DNA of 64,000 nucleotides, from NCBI RefSeq assembly GCF_000816305.1, contig NZ_CP007773.1:744001-808000 (forward strand). The letters are read 5' to 3'. This document shows, piece by piece, positions 44,914 to 54,486 of this stretch; positions within the stretch are counted from its first letter, which is position 1, and each line of letters starts with the position of its first letter. The position numbers were made by a program, and so were the translations under genes. The notes under the pieces were generated by a model. The model made no database searches, was not told the origin of the DNA, and saw only the letters and a list, made by a program, of their open reading frames with translations. Source of the DNA: Campylobacter subantarcticus LMG 24377. GTDB lineage: Bacteria > Campylobacterota > Campylobacteria > Campylobacterales > Campylobacteraceae.

Positions 44914-45972
44914 ATGCAAGTTAAGGTAAATTTAGATAAAAATACAAGTTATAATGTTTACATAAATGAGTTAGAAAAGTTAAATTTTAATACCAAAGTA
45001 GTGATTTTAACTAATGAATTAGTAGTAAAGCTACATTTAGATGTGCTTTTGGAAAAAATTCAAGCTAAAGAGCTTTTTATCATAAAAATCAAAGATGGCG
45101 AAGAGTATAAAAATTTGCAAACCATAGAATATATCTTGGATCAAATGTGTGCTTATAAATTAGATAGAAAAAGCTTGCTTATAAGCTTTGGCGGTGGAGT
45201 TATTTCTGATATGGGTGGCTTTGTGGCAAGTATATATCAAAGAGGGATAGAATTTATTAATATCCCTACAACTTTACTAGCTTGTGTGGATGCAAGTGTG
45301 GGTGGTAAAACGGGAGTTAATAATAAATTTGGTAAAAATTTAATAGGTACTTTTTATCAGCCAAAAGCAGTATATTGTGAGAGTGAGTTTTTAAAAACTT
45401 TACCTTCAAGAGAACTAGCTGCGGGTATGGCCGAATTTATCAAAATGGCTGTGGTTTTTGATGAAGCAATTTTATCTTTTTTAGAAAATTTGGACGAGGA
45501 TAAATTTTTAAATGCTAAATTAGATGATATTACTTTAGCTCAAATCATCCAAAAAAGTATAGAGCTTAAAGCTAGTGTGGTTTCGCAAGATGAGAAAGAA
45601 AGTGGTTTAAGAATGCTTTTAAACTATGGTCATACTTTTGCTCATGTTATAGAAAATCAAACAGGGTATAAAAAGTACTTACATGGTGAAGCTGTGGCTA
45701 TAGGTATGAATATGGCGAATATTTTAGCGTTAAATTTAGGATTATTAAGTGCACAAGAATGCCAAAGAGTGCAAAATTTACTTGTAAAATTTAAATTACC
45801 CATATCTTATAAAATTTCAAATACACAAGAGTTTTACAATGCCTTTTTCTTAGATAAAAAAACACATTTTCAAAAGATTAGTTTTATTTTAGCTTGTGGC
45901 TTAGGAAAGGCTTGTATAAAAAATAATATAAGCAAAGAAGATATTTTACGCACTTTAGAGGTGTTTGTGTGA
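44914..45972 (+). CDS. aroB: 3-dehydroquinate synthase
   Basis: AroB makes 3-dehydroquinate from DAHP, the second step of the shikimate pathway; chorismate in turn feeds the futalosine menaquinone route (mqnC is in this window). The 352-residue sequence has the NAD-binding [39 protein letters not shown], and the zinc His in [12 protein letters not shown] and [10 protein letters not shown]. Length and motifs are complete. The GTG start of the next gene overlaps its stop by 4 bases. Confidence 0.96.
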   Translation: MQVKVNLDKNTSYNVYINELEKLNFNTKVVILTNELVVKLHLDVLLEKIQAKELFIIKIKDGEEYKNLQTIEYILDQMCAYKLDRKSLLISFGGGVISDMGGFVASIYQRGIEFINIPTTLLACVDASVGGKTGVNNKFGKNLIGTFYQPKAVYCESEFLKTLPSRELAAGMAEFIKMAVVFDEAILSFLENLDEDKFLNAKLDDITLAQIIQKSIELKASVVSQDEKESGLRMLLNYGHTFAHVIENQTGYKKYLHGEAVAIGMNMANILALNLGLLSAQECQRVQNLLVKFKLPISYKISNTQEFYNAFFLDKKTHFQKISFILACGLGKACIKNNISKEDILRTLEVFV

Positions 45973-47498
45973 AAAAGATTTTTCTACTTTTATTTTTACC
46001 TTTTATAGTGCTTTTAGCACAAGATGATATAGAACATTTAGATCAAAAATTAAATGAATTACATAATAATTTAGCATATAATACTTGGATAATTAAATAT
46101 AATAATTTTAATATTTATAAAAAAACACAAGAAGAAATTCTTGCTCTTGAGAAAGAGGGTTTAAAGGCTAATGAACGCAATAAAAGCATTATAGAAAGAC
46201 AAATTTTAATCTTAAAAGAAAGATTAGAGCTTTTAAGTGAATATAAAAGTGCAAATTTTTCTAAGATGGTTTTAGCGCCTGAAGAAGTTGATAAAATAGA
46301 TAAGTTAACCAATCCTTTAGCTATTATTTCAGCATACTCACACATAAAAAAATTAAGACGTGATAAAGAAGAATATATCAATCTTTTAAATAGTTTTAAG
46401 CAGACTTTAGATGAGCTTATAAAAGAAAATGTTTTAGTAGCTGAGATAGCTAAATTAGCTCCTAGTAAAGAACATGATGAGTATTTAAAAATATCTAATC
46501 AAATGGTAAGAGATTTTTCACAAACCTTGCGTTTTGGAGAAATTTCTTATTCCGTGTACGAGAAAAAAATTCAAGAAGAGATTGAAAAAACAACTGCTTC
46601 TATTAAAATTCAGAGTGTAAGGGCTTTTAATATAGTTTTAACTATCGTTATAGTTGTAGCTATAGCATTTTTACTCAAATTTATAGCTAGAAAATATATA
46701 GGTGATAATGATCGTTTTTATACAGCAAATAAAATTATTAATTTTATTAATATTAATATGATTGTTTTAATCTTGCTTTTTGGGTACATTGAAAATATCA
46801 GTTATTTGGTTACTGTGCTTGGTTTTGCTTCTGCTGGTTTAGCTATTGCTATGAAAGATATGTTTATGTCTATGCTTGGTTGGTGTGTGATAGTTTTTGG
46901 TGGAAGTTTTAGAGTGGGTGATAGAGTTAGAGTTTTTCAAAATAATACGCATTATATTGGTGATATAATTGACATTTCGTTTTTAAGAATAACCTTATAT
47001 GAAGATATTTCTTTGCTAACTTATACAGATAATAGAAGAAGCGGCAGGATAATTTTTATACCAAATAATTTTATATTTACTAATCTTATATCAAATTATA
47101 CTCATCATGGGATGAAGACAGTTTGGGACGGGCTTGATATTACTTTGACTTTTGATTCAAACCATCAAAAAGCCTTAGAGATAATAGAAGAAATTGTTAT
47201 AAAAGCTTCTAAAGGTTATACAAAATTAGCTAAAGAATCCATGAATAAATTAAGAAATGAATATAGCATTAGAAATCCTAAAGTAGAACCTAGGTTTTTT
47301 ACATTTTTAGAAGGTTATGGTATGAGAATTTCTGCTTGGTATATGACAAATTCTTATGCGGCTTTGATTTTAAGAAGTAATATAAGCAAAGAAATCATTA
47401 ATGAATTTAATAAACATAATGATATAAAAATAGCTTATCCATCACAAAATTTATATATGGCAAAACATAAATTTATAGAAAACAAGGAAGATATTTGA
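45969..47498 (+). CDS. MscS-family mechanosensitive channel
   Basis: A 509-residue MscS-like channel. A cleavable signal (about 1-17) is followed by a periplasmic, coiled-coil-rich region (about 20-210). Membrane helices lie at about 220-240, 260-275 and 280-310; the pore-lining helix contains [21 protein letters not shown]. The beta-domain signature is [13 protein letters not shown] (about 315-327), then [14 protein letters not shown]. It is larger than E. coli MscS (286) because of the N-terminal extension, like MscM-type proteins. It starts at GTG within the aroB stop; mtaB overlaps its end. Confidence 0.88.
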   Translation: MKKIFLLLFLPFIVLLAQDDIEHLDQKLNELHNNLAYNTWIIKYNNFNIYKKTQEEILALEKEGLKANERNKSIIERQILILKERLELLSEYKSANFSKMVLAPEEVDKIDKLTNPLAIISAYSHIKKLRRDKEEYINLLNSFKQTLDELIKENVLVAEIAKLAPSKEHDEYLKISNQMVRDFSQTLRFGEISYSVYEKKIQEEIEKTTASIKIQSVRAFNIVLTIVIVVAIAFLLKFIARKYIGDNDRFYTANKIINFININMIVLILLFGYIENISYLVTVLGFASAGLAIAMKDMFMSMLGWCVIVFGGSFRVGDRVRVFQNNTHYIGDIIDISFLRITLYEDISLLTYTDNRRSGRIIFIPNNFIFTNLISNYTHHGMKTVWDGLDITLTFDSNHQKALEIIEEIVIKASKGYTKLAKESMNKLRNEYSIRNPKVEPRFFTFLEGYGMRISAWYMTNSYAALILRSNISKEIINEFNKHNDIKIAYPSQNLYMAKHKFIENKEDI

Positions 47499-48751
47499 AA
47501 AAAAAAGTATATTTTAAAACTTTTGGTTGTAGAACTAATATTTATGATACGCAATTATTAAAAACTTATATTAAAGATCATGATATTACACAAAATGAGC
47601 AAGAAGCTGATGTGATAGTGATAAATTCTTGTACTGTTACAAATGGTGCTGATAGTGGGCTTAGAAGCTATATTAATGGTGTAAAGAAAAATGGAGTTAA
47701 GGTTATACTTACAGGTTGTGGTGCTGTGAGCAAGGGAAAGGATTTTTTTGATAAAAAAGAAATTTTTGGAGTTTTAGGAGCTTCCAATAAAGATAAAATC
47801 AATGAGTTAATCTCGCAAGATAAAGCCTTTTATGAGCTTGGAAATTTATGCTTTATTGATACAAAAATCGTAAGTAATTATGAAAATCATACTAAAGCTT
47901 TTGTAAAAATTCAAGAAGGATGTGACTTTGCTTGTAGTTATTGTATAATCCCAAGTGTTAGGGGCAAATCAAGAAGTATGCCAAGTGAGGAAATAATAAA
48001 ACAAATTAAACTTCTCGCTCAAAATGGTTATAGTGAAGTAGTTTTAACGGGTACTAATATAGGAAGTTATGGTTTAAAAGATAAAACTACACTTGGAAAA
48101 TTGTTACAAGAAATAGGTAAGGTGAATGGTATAAAAAGAGTAAGACTTGGGAGTTTGGAGCCTGCTCAAATTGATGAGAGTTTTAAAGAAATTTTAGATG
48201 AGCCTTGGCTTGAAAAGCATTTACACATTGCCCTGCAACACACTCATGAAAAAATGTTGCGTATAATGCGCAGAAGATCGCATACACAAAATGATTTAGC
48301 GCTGTTTAATGAGTTAAGTCAAAAAGGTTTTGCTTTAGGAACAGACTTTATTGTAGCACACCCTGGAGAAAGTGAATTAATATGGCAAGAAGCTTTAGAA
48401 AATTTCAAGCAATTTAAACTCACACATATTCATGCTTTTATTTTCTCACCGCGTGATGGAACGCATTCTGTTTCTATGAGTGAACGAATTAATGGTGAAA
48501 TAGCCAAAGAAAGATTAGATATTTTAAAAGATATAGTCACGCAAAATAATTATGAGTTTAGAAAAAATCAAAAAGATATTTTAGAAATTTTAGTTGAGAG
48601 TAAAAAAGATGGTTTTTATGAAGGCTATGATCAATTTTTTAATAAAATCAAAATTACAAGCAAAGAAGATATTGCTAAACAATGGATAAGTATTGAAAAA
48701 TATGAATGCAAAGAAGATTGTAACTATGTAAGGTTAGGGGATGAAAAATAA
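47495..48751 (+). CDS. mtaB: tRNA t6A37 methylthiotransferase MtaB
   Basis: A radical SAM methylthiotransferase of 418 residues that converts t6A37 to ms2t6A37 in tRNA. The N-terminal UPF0004 domain has its three cluster Cys (FGCRTN, NSCTVTNGAD, LTGCGA). The radical SAM motif is CDFACSYC (about 148-155), followed by IPSVRGKSRS. The C-terminus is short of a full TRAM domain. It starts at TTG overlapping the mscS-like stop, with AAGGAAG before it. An A9 run just after the start could slip but is common in AT-rich genes. It overlaps the ftsH-like gene by 11 bases. Confidence 0.9.
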   Translation: MKKKVYFKTFGCRTNIYDTQLLKTYIKDHDITQNEQEADVIVINSCTVTNGADSGLRSYINGVKKNGVKVILTGCGAVSKGKDFFDKKEIFGVLGASNKDKINELISQDKAFYELGNLCFIDTKIVSNYENHTKAFVKIQEGCDFACSYCIIPSVRGKSRSMPSEEIIKQIKLLAQNGYSEVVLTGTNIGSYGLKDKTTLGKLLQEIGKVNGIKRVRLGSLEPAQIDESFKEILDEPWLEKHLHIALQHTHEKMLRIMRRRSHTQNDLALFNELSQKGFALGTDFIVAHPGESELIWQEALENFKQFKLTHIHAFIFSPRDGTHSVSMSERINGEIAKERLDILKDIVTQNNYEFRKNQKDILEILVESKKDGFYEGYDQFFNKIKITSKEDIAKQWISIEKYECKEDCNYVRLGDEK

Positions 48752-50339
48752 AAAGATTATCTTAGCTTCATTTTTATTGCTTTGTGTTTTTGTAATAGTT
48801 GCGTTTATAAAAAATCAACCTGATTATATTAGCAAGGCTGCTTATGAAGAGCTCTTAGAGCAAAATTTAATCCAAAAAGCCATAGTAGAAAATAATGAAG
48901 TATTATTAAAAAGCAAAGAAGGAAAATTTTTAATTGCTAAAGATGTAGTGGATTTAAATGCTTTGTGGCAAAAAATTCCTTTAGAATATGCTAAAGATTA
49001 TAATTTAAGTGAGTTTTTTTTGATATTTATTTTGCTTGCTTTTCTTGTAAGTTTTTTACTCTTTCTTAATAAAAAAAATAAAGATAGACAAAATTTACTT
49101 TCTTTAGAAAAAAATATTTTAGAAAAAAATGAACAAAATAGTACTATACAAGATGTAGTAAGTGAAGTTAAATTTAAAGATGTAGCAGGGATTGATGAGG
49201 CTAAGGTAGAGCTTTTAGAAATCGTTGATTTTTTAAAAAATCCTCAAAAATATAAAGATTTTGGCGTGAAAATGCCAAAAGGGGTTTTACTAGTAGGGCC
49301 TCCTGGAGTGGGTAAAACCTTGATAGCAAAAGCAGTAGCAGGCGAGGCTGGGGTGCCATTTTTTTATCAAAGCGGGGCTAGTTTTGTAGAAATTTATGTA
49401 GGTATGGGTGCAAAAAGAGTTAGAGAGCTTTTTTTAAAAGCTAAATCAAAAGCTCCAAGTATCATTTTTATAGATGAAATTGACGCAGTTGGTAAAAGTA
49501 GGGGGGATTTTTCTAATGTAGAAAGAGATAATACTCTAAATCAGCTTTTAACTCAAATGGATGGATTTGAAGATAATAGTGGTGTTATAGTGATGGCTGC
49601 TACAAATAAAATCGATCTTATGGATAATGCGCTGTTAAGATCAGGGCGTTTTGATAGAAGAATTTTTATATCTCTGCCTGATTTTAAAGATAGAATGCAT
49701 ATTTTACAAAATTATATGAAAGAAAAAAAATCTAGCGTAGATTTAGAAAAAATTGCAAAAACTAGCGTGGGTTTTAGTGGAGCTGCCTTAGAGACTTTAG
49801 TTAATGAAGCGGCTATTAATGCTATAAGAAGAAAATCAGACTTAATAGAAGAAAATGATTTTTTTGCAGTGCTTAATAAAGTTTTAATGGGCAAAAAAAA
49901 GATTTTTTCTCTAAGCGATAAGGAAAGAAAAATTCAAGCCACATACCAAGCAGCTAAAGCTTTGTGTGCTTTTTATTTTGATGTTAAATTTGAAAAAATT
50001 ACCCTAATTGAAGATAGATTTAAAGAGTATGAAAATACCATCAAATCAAAATCAGAATTATTAAACAAAATAAAAGTTTTTTTAGCAGGTTCAGTTGCTA
50101 TGGAGCTTATTTTTAATGAAAGCTATACTAATGCACAAAGTGATCTTTTAAAGGTTAAAGAATTGCTTACTTTTATGGAAACTTTTGCTATGGCAAATGA
50201 GAGTTTATTGCAAGAGCAAAAGCAAGAAGTAAAAGAATTTTTAGAATTAATGAAAGAAAAAGTAGTGAGATTAGCTAGTATTCTTTTAGAAAATGAAAAA
50301 ATAGAAAAACAAGATATAGAAAAAATCATAATGGAGTAA
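48741..50339 (+). CDS. FtsH-like membrane AAA protein with inactivated protease domain
   Basis: A 532-residue relative of FtsH. Two membrane helices (about 7-23 and 91-109) flank a short periplasmic domain. The AAA module is intact: Walker A GPPGVGKT (186-193), Walker B IIFIDE (241-246), the second region of homology with NALLRSGRFDRR (about 297-308), and pore residue FVEIYVGMGA. The M41 zinc protease motif HEAGH is replaced by YQAAK (402-406), so proteolysis is not expected. It may act as an ATP-driven unfoldase or chaperone, or as a subunit of a mixed complex with a true FtsH encoded elsewhere. FtsH-family length is usually 600-650. Confidence 0.85.
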   Translation: MKNKKIILASFLLLCVFVIVAFIKNQPDYISKAAYEELLEQNLIQKAIVENNEVLLKSKEGKFLIAKDVVDLNALWQKIPLEYAKDYNLSEFFLIFILLAFLVSFLLFLNKKNKDRQNLLSLEKNILEKNEQNSTIQDVVSEVKFKDVAGIDEAKVELLEIVDFLKNPQKYKDFGVKMPKGVLLVGPPGVGKTLIAKAVAGEAGVPFFYQSGASFVEIYVGMGAKRVRELFLKAKSKAPSIIFIDEIDAVGKSRGDFSNVERDNTLNQLLTQMDGFEDNSGVIVMAATNKIDLMDNALLRSGRFDRRIFISLPDFKDRMHILQNYMKEKKSSVDLEKIAKTSVGFSGAALETLVNEAAINAIRRKSDLIEENDFFAVLNKVLMGKKKIFSLSDKERKIQATYQAAKALCAFYFDVKFEKITLIEDRFKEYENTIKSKSELLNKIKVFLAGSVAMELIFNESYTNAQSDLLKVKELLTFMETFAMANESLLQEQKQEVKEFLELMKEKVVRLASILLENEKIEKQDIEKIIME

Positions 50340-50341
50340 AA

Positions 50342-50869
50342 ATGGTAAAAATAGGAATTTTAGTACTTTCAGATAGAGCAAGTAGTGGAGTTTATGAAGA
50401 TAAATCCGGAGTAGAGATAGAAAAAATTTTAGATTCTTATATGAAAAATGAAAAAAGCTTTTACTATGAGCTAATTCCTGATGAGTACGATTTAATCATA
50501 GAAAAATTAGCTTATTTAGCTGATGAAGTAAAATGTGATTTAATTTTTACTACAGGAGGTACAGGGCCTGCTTTGCGTGATGTGACACCAGAAGCAACAC
50601 AAGCAGTATGTGATAAAATGCTTCCAGGTTTTGGGGAGTTAATGCGTGCAAAAAGCTTAGAATATGTGCCAACAGCTATACTTTCAAGACAAAGCGCAGG
50701 TATAAAAGGAAAATCATTGATTATTAACTTACCGGGTAATCCAAAAGCTATAAGAGAATGTATTGAGCCTATATTTCCTGCTATTCCTTATTGTGTAGAT
50801 TTAATAGGTGGAGCTTATATTGAAAATAATGAAGAGATAATTTCTGTATTTAGACCAAAGAAAAAGTAA
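50342..50869 (+). CDS. mogA: Molybdopterin adenylyltransferase MogA
   Basis: MogA adenylylates molybdopterin before molybdenum insertion. The 175-residue protein has IGILVLSDRASSGVYEDKSG near the start, the substrate-binding FTTGGTGPALRDVTPEAT (about 70-87) and NLPGNPKAI (about 131-139). The length is typical of bacterial MogA. Molybdenum enzymes such as formate dehydrogenase or nitrate reductase are clients, and many use the Tat system. Its stop codon is part of a perfect hairpin. It lies 2 bases after the ftsH-like gene. Confidence 0.93.
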   Translation: MVKIGILVLSDRASSGVYEDKSGVEIEKILDSYMKNEKSFYYELIPDEYDLIIEKLAYLADEVKCDLIFTTGGTGPALRDVTPEATQAVCDKMLPGFGELMRAKSLEYVPTAILSRQSAGIKGKSLIINLPGNPKAIRECIEPIFPAIPYCVDLIGGAYIENNEEIISVFRPKKK

Positions 50870-50888
50870 GTCTAGTTAGACTTACTTT
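50863..50888. terminator. Perfect bidirectional hairpin after mogA
   Basis: AAAGTAAGTCTA (50863-50874) pairs perfectly with TAGACTTACTTT (50877-50888) around GT; in RNA the loop would open to 4-6 bases. The mogA stop (50867-50869) and the last codon and stop of the convergent rhodanese pseudogene both lie inside it. Confidence 0.8.
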
Positions 50889-51256
50889 GAGGTTTTATAA
50901 CCTTGCGATAAAAGTGCGTTCATACCACCTTTTAAATTAGTAACTTCTATGTCATTTTAATCTAGTAAAGCAGAAGCTTTAGTACTTTTTTGAACCACTT
51001 CTGCAAGTTATAGTAATGGGTTTTTACTTGAAATCTTTTTAATTTCCTCAACGAAATTTTTATTTACACTGCCATCTTCATTATAAAAGCTAATTTTAAT
51101 GGTATTTTTTATTGTATCAGTTTGTGCCCATTCGCTAGGTTTTCTAAACATCAATTACTTGATAATTTTCTAAAATTCCTGCATTAATATCGATATTTTT
51201 AACTTCTGTTAAAACAAAACTAGCACAAAGTGTCAAAAACAAAAATATTTTTTCAT
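50882..51256 (-). pseudogene. Degenerate secreted rhodanese-like gene
   Basis: Read on the minus strand, the three frames together give a periplasmic single-domain rhodanese: a signal peptide (IFLFLTLCASFVLT), then YQVIDVRKPSEWAQ, active-site ITITCRSGS and LKGGMNALLSQGYK. At least five lesions break it: a shortened A run after the start codon, an extra T before the Arg of DVRKPSEW, compensating shifts either side of the CRSGS loop, and an in-frame TAA 19 codons before the end. It is a diverged paralogue of the intact rhodanese 3 bases upstream (51259-51594). It fills the only gene-free stretch of over 300 bases. Confidence 0.85.
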
Positions 51257-51258
51257 AA

Positions 51259-51594
51259 TCAACTTTCCTTTTTTGTAGCTTCATAATCTTGTGATAAAAG
51301 CGCTACCATGCCACCATCTAGATTAGTGCATTCTATACCTAGGGCATCTTCTATCATCATAGCAGTATGTTTGCTTCTTGAGCCTGTAGCGCATACAAAG
51401 GCTATGTTTTTATTTTGATAATCTACTTTTTCTTTAAATTCTTGGATGAAATTTCCATTCATAAAGCCATTATCATCGCAAAGTGCGATGAGTATAGCTT
51501 CTTTTATAACTCCACTTTTCCATTCACTTGGAGTTCTAACATCTACAATGTAATAATCTTGCAAGATATCTTTAGAAATTGCAATATTTTTCAT
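51259..51594 (-). CDS. Single-domain rhodanese-like protein
   Basis: A 111-residue cytoplasmic rhodanese domain; such proteins carry persulfide sulfur on the active Cys. [15 protein letters not shown] is the CDC25-like N-terminal signature, and the active-site loop is CATGSRS with Cys68. [11 protein letters not shown] matches the C-terminal helix. No signal peptide is seen, unlike the broken paralogue next to it. The start overlaps the htpG stop by 4 bases, so it is cotranscribed with htpG. The sulfur acceptor is unknown. Confidence 0.88.
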   Translation of the reverse strand: MKNIAISKDILQDYYIVDVRTPSEWKSGVIKEAILIALCDDNGFMNGNFIQEFKEKVDYQNKNIAFVCATGSRSKHTAMMIEDALGIECTNLDGGMVALLSQDYEATKKES

Positions 51595-53420
51595 TTTTCT
51601 AAAGCCTTGGAAATGATAGTGTTTAACGCATTATTAAATTCGCTAGGATTATCTATACCCATACCTTCGCTTAATTTAGCCATATTTAAAAGAATGTGTG
51701 CCATTTCGCTAGCAAGTGAGTCATTGTCTTTTAAGGCTTTTAAAATTGCATGATTAGGATTGATTTCAAGTATAGGTTTTACTTGTTGTTCTTGACCCAT
51801 TTGTTTAAGAATTTGTTGCATAGCAAAATCTGGCTTATTTTGATCATAAACAATACAACTTGGACTATTAGAAAGTCTTTGACTTAATTTAACTTCTTCC
51901 ACTTCATCTTTTAAAACTTCTTTAATTTTAATGAGTAAAGGTGCAAAATCAGCCTTTTGTTCTTCGCTCGTTTCTTCACTTGCTAAGTGATTAATAGCGC
52001 TAAATTTTAAACCTTCAAATTCACTCATCATAGGCATAACTATGGTGTCGATTTCTTCATCAAGCAATAAAACATTGATATTTTTTTGTTTATAGCTTTC
52101 AAGTAATGGAGAATTTCTTAATAATTTTTCATTTTTACCGCTAATGTAAAAAATTTCATTTTGACCTTCAGCTAGGTTTTGTTTATATTCTTCAAGATCG
52201 ATTAATTCTTCTTTGTTTGAGTTTTTAAAATATAAAAGTTTAGCAATTGCGTCTTTGTTTTCACCAAAACCATATAAACCTTCTTTTAAAACTTTTCCAA
52301 AATTTTCATGGAATTTAAGATAATTTTCTTTGTCTTTGTCTTTAAATTTCTTAAGTTCTGCTAGGATTTTTTTAACACTTGCTTCTTGGACGCTTTTCAA
52401 AATTCTATTTTCTTGTAAAATTTCACGACTAACATTAAGCGGTAAATCCTCTACATCAATAATACCACGTACAAATCTTAGGTAAGTTGGTAGCAATTCC
52501 TTATCATCATCGCTGATAAATACGCGTTTTACATATAGTTTTAAACCGCTTTTATAATCCACTCTATAGAGGTCAAATGGAGCTTGTGCAGGTATAAAAA
52601 ATAAAGAATTATACTCTATAGAACCCTCAGCTTTTGTATGAATATAAAGCATAGGTTTATTTGAATCATGGAAATTTTGCTCATAAAATCTTTCATAATC
52701 TTGTGCTTTTAAATTTGCTTTGTTTTGTCTCCATAAAGCACTTGCGGTATTAATTTGAGTATTTTTTAATTCTTTTTTAGGCTCTTTTTCACCTTCTTCT
52801 AATGGTAAATACTCTTCTTTTTCCATAAAAATAGGAAATTGAATATGGTTAGAGTATTTTTCTACTATGCTTTCAATGCGGTATGAGCTTAAAAATTCTT
52901 CATCTTTTAAATGCAAGGTTATGCAAGTGCCTTGCTCATCTTTATTTGCATCTTCTATTTCATAACCACTAGCATCAGAAATCCAAAGATAAGCTTTATC
53001 ATCTAATGCTTTTTTGCTTAAAACTTCTATTTTAGAAGCTACCATAAAAGCAGAGTAAAAGCCTACGCCAAATTGTCCTATAAGTTGAGAGTCTTTTTTG
53101 GCATCACCGCTTAAGTTTTCTAAAAAGCTTTTTGTGCCACTTTTAGCAATCGTTCCAAGATGATTGATCAAATCTTCTTTATTCATACCTATACCATTAT
53201 CACTTATGGTTAGGGTTTTTGCTTCTTGGTTGAAATTGATTTGAATTTTTGGTTCAAATTTTAAATTTTTATAAGCATCATCGCTCACACTTAAATAACT
53301 AAGCTTATCAAGTGCGTCACTTGCATTAGAAATAAGCTCTCTTAAAAAAATTTCTTTGTTTGAATACAAAGAATGAATCATAAGTTGTAAAAGTTGATTA
53401 ACTTCAGTTTGAAATTGCAT
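51591..53420 (-). CDS. htpG: Chaperone HtpG (Hsp90)
   Basis: Bacterial Hsp90, 609 residues. The N-terminal ATP-binding domain has [16 protein letters not shown] (Glu/Asn of the ATP site), ISDNGIGM and [12 protein letters not shown]. The middle domain includes [11 protein letters not shown] and the C-terminal dimerisation domain ends near [10 protein letters not shown]. The charged linker of eukaryotic Hsp90 is absent, as in bacteria. It heads a short unit with the rhodanese gene behind it and follows crcB by 11 bases. Clients are unknown. Confidence 0.96.
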   Translation of the reverse strand: MQFQTEVNQLLQLMIHSLYSNKEIFLRELISNASDALDKLSYLSVSDDAYKNLKFEPKIQINFNQEAKTLTISDNGIGMNKEDLINHLGTIAKSGTKSFLENLSGDAKKDSQLIGQFGVGFYSAFMVASKIEVLSKKALDDKAYLWISDASGYEIEDANKDEQGTCITLHLKDEEFLSSYRIESIVEKYSNHIQFPIFMEKEEYLPLEEGEKEPKKELKNTQINTASALWRQNKANLKAQDYERFYEQNFHDSNKPMLYIHTKAEGSIEYNSLFFIPAQAPFDLYRVDYKSGLKLYVKRVFISDDDKELLPTYLRFVRGIIDVEDLPLNVSREILQENRILKSVQEASVKKILAELKKFKDKDKENYLKFHENFGKVLKEGLYGFGENKDAIAKLLYFKNSNKEELIDLEEYKQNLAEGQNEIFYISGKNEKLLRNSPLLESYKQKNINVLLLDEEIDTIVMPMMSEFEGLKFSAINHLASEETSEEQKADFAPLLIKIKEVLKDEVEEVKLSQRLSNSPSCIVYDQNKPDFAMQQILKQMGQEQQVKPILEINPNHAILKALKDNDSLASEMAHILLNMAKLSEGMGIDNPSEFNNALNTIISKALEK

Positions 53421-53431
53421 TTTTATCTCCT

Positions 53432-53800
53432 TTATTTAAAAATTAAAAAACCAATCCACACTGCCAAAAGACAAAGGATAACATTTAAAATAATATTTAG
53501 AAAAAAGTGAAAATAATTACCACTTTGCAAAAATAGCAAATTTTCATAAGAAAAAGTTGAAAAAGTCGTAAAAGCACTTAAAAAACCCGTACTAATTAAA
53601 CTTTTAGTAAAAATATGCACATCTTTAGAGTTTGCATAAGAAAAAAACAAGCCCATTAAAAAAGATCCTATGATATTAACAAGTAAAGTACCATAGGGAA
53701 AATCATGTGGAACGATTTTATTAAAAAAGCTACTAGTAAGCATTCTAGATATGGCTCCTAAAAAGCCACCAAAACCTACAGCTAAAATTGTATTAATCAA
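53432..53800 (-). CDS. crcB: Fluoride channel Fluc/CrcB
   Basis: A 122-residue four-helix protein that works as a dual-topology dimer exporting fluoride. Family motifs are visible: [11 protein letters not shown] (about 10-20), [17 protein letters not shown] (about 37-53, with the conserved Asn), and [15 protein letters not shown] (about 72-86, with the Phe-box and Thr/Ser track). It is a single copy here, consistent with a homodimer. It overlaps the plsC gene by 4 bases. No fluoride riboswitch is obvious upstream because it is inside an operon. Confidence 0.92.
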   Translation of the reverse strand: MINTILAVGFGGFLGAISRMLTSSFFNKIVPHDFPYGTLLVNIIGSFLMGLFFSYANSKDVHIFTKSLISTGFLSAFTTFSTFSYENLLFLQSGNYFHFFLNIILNVILCLLAVWIGFLIFK

Positions 53801-54486
53801 ACTTGTGTCCTTTCACTATCTAAGATTGCTTGCATTCTTTCTCTAGTTTGATCAAGCCAATCATCTTTACTTATATCAACAAGATCAAGAAATACTACTT
53901 TTAAAACACCACTATTTGCACTAAAGTTTTGTGTGTCTAAAATTTTAGCTGAATCAACGATTACCACAGGTTGGACTTTTAGATTAAGTTTTTCACTTAA
54001 AATTTTAGCTCCGACTTTAAATTTTAAAAGTTTTTGTGTTTTAGATCTTGTACCTTCTGGGAATATAGCTAAAATTCTATCTTCTTTTAGTCTTTCTTTG
54101 GCTTCTTTTAAAAGTTTTACTAGGCCTTTTGGACTTCTATCTATGCAAATAATTTTAGGTTTTTTAATCAAAGTTTTAAAAACTGGAAGTTCACCAAGTT
54201 CTTTTTTAGCTATCCAAGATATATTTTTTGGACATAAATCTTCCAAAACAACTATGTCTAACAAGCTTTGATGATTGATTAAAAGTAAATTAGCTTGAGG
54301 ATGTATAGAACCTTGGGTTTGGATTTTATAATTTACTACATATTTTTGCAGTTTTGACCATGCTTTTCTGATTTTCCAAATTTTTTCTTGTGATTGCAAT
54401 AATAAAAAGGCAATGCATAAAAATATAATAGATAAAATAAATTCAATCCAAAATATTAAAGCTTTAAATCTTTGATAAATCTTCAC
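53797..54486 (-). CDS. plsC: 1-acyl-sn-glycerol-3-phosphate acyltransferase
   Basis: PlsC makes phosphatidic acid in phospholipid synthesis. The 229-residue protein has an N-terminal membrane helix (about 8-32), the acyltransferase motif NHQSLLD (HxxxxD, about 91-97), and the substrate motif FPEGTRS (about 160-166). It is typical in length. It overlaps the upstream SH3-domain gene by 23 bases and crcB by 4, so it is translationally coupled. Confidence 0.92.
   Translation of the reverse strand: MKIYQRFKALIFWIEFILSIIFLCIAFLLLQSQEKIWKIRKAWSKLQKYVVNYKIQTQGSIHPQANLLLINHQSLLDIVVLEDLCPKNISWIAKKELGELPVFKTLIKKPKIICIDRSPKGLVKLLKEAKERLKEDRILAIFPEGTRSKTQKLLKFKVGAKILSEKLNLKVQPVVIVDSAKILDTQNFSANSGVLKVVFLDLVDISKDDWLDQTRERMQAILDSERTQV

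Noticed and set aside
47497-47506. A9 run at the mtaB start as a contingency locus
   Set aside because: A runs of this length are frequent in this AT-rich DNA and occur at many Lys-rich starts; no independent sign of switching.
49501-49506. G6 tract in the ftsH-like gene as a phase-variation site
   Set aside because: Too short for frequent slippage in Campylobacter, where variable G tracts are usually eight or longer, and it lies in a conserved AAA region.
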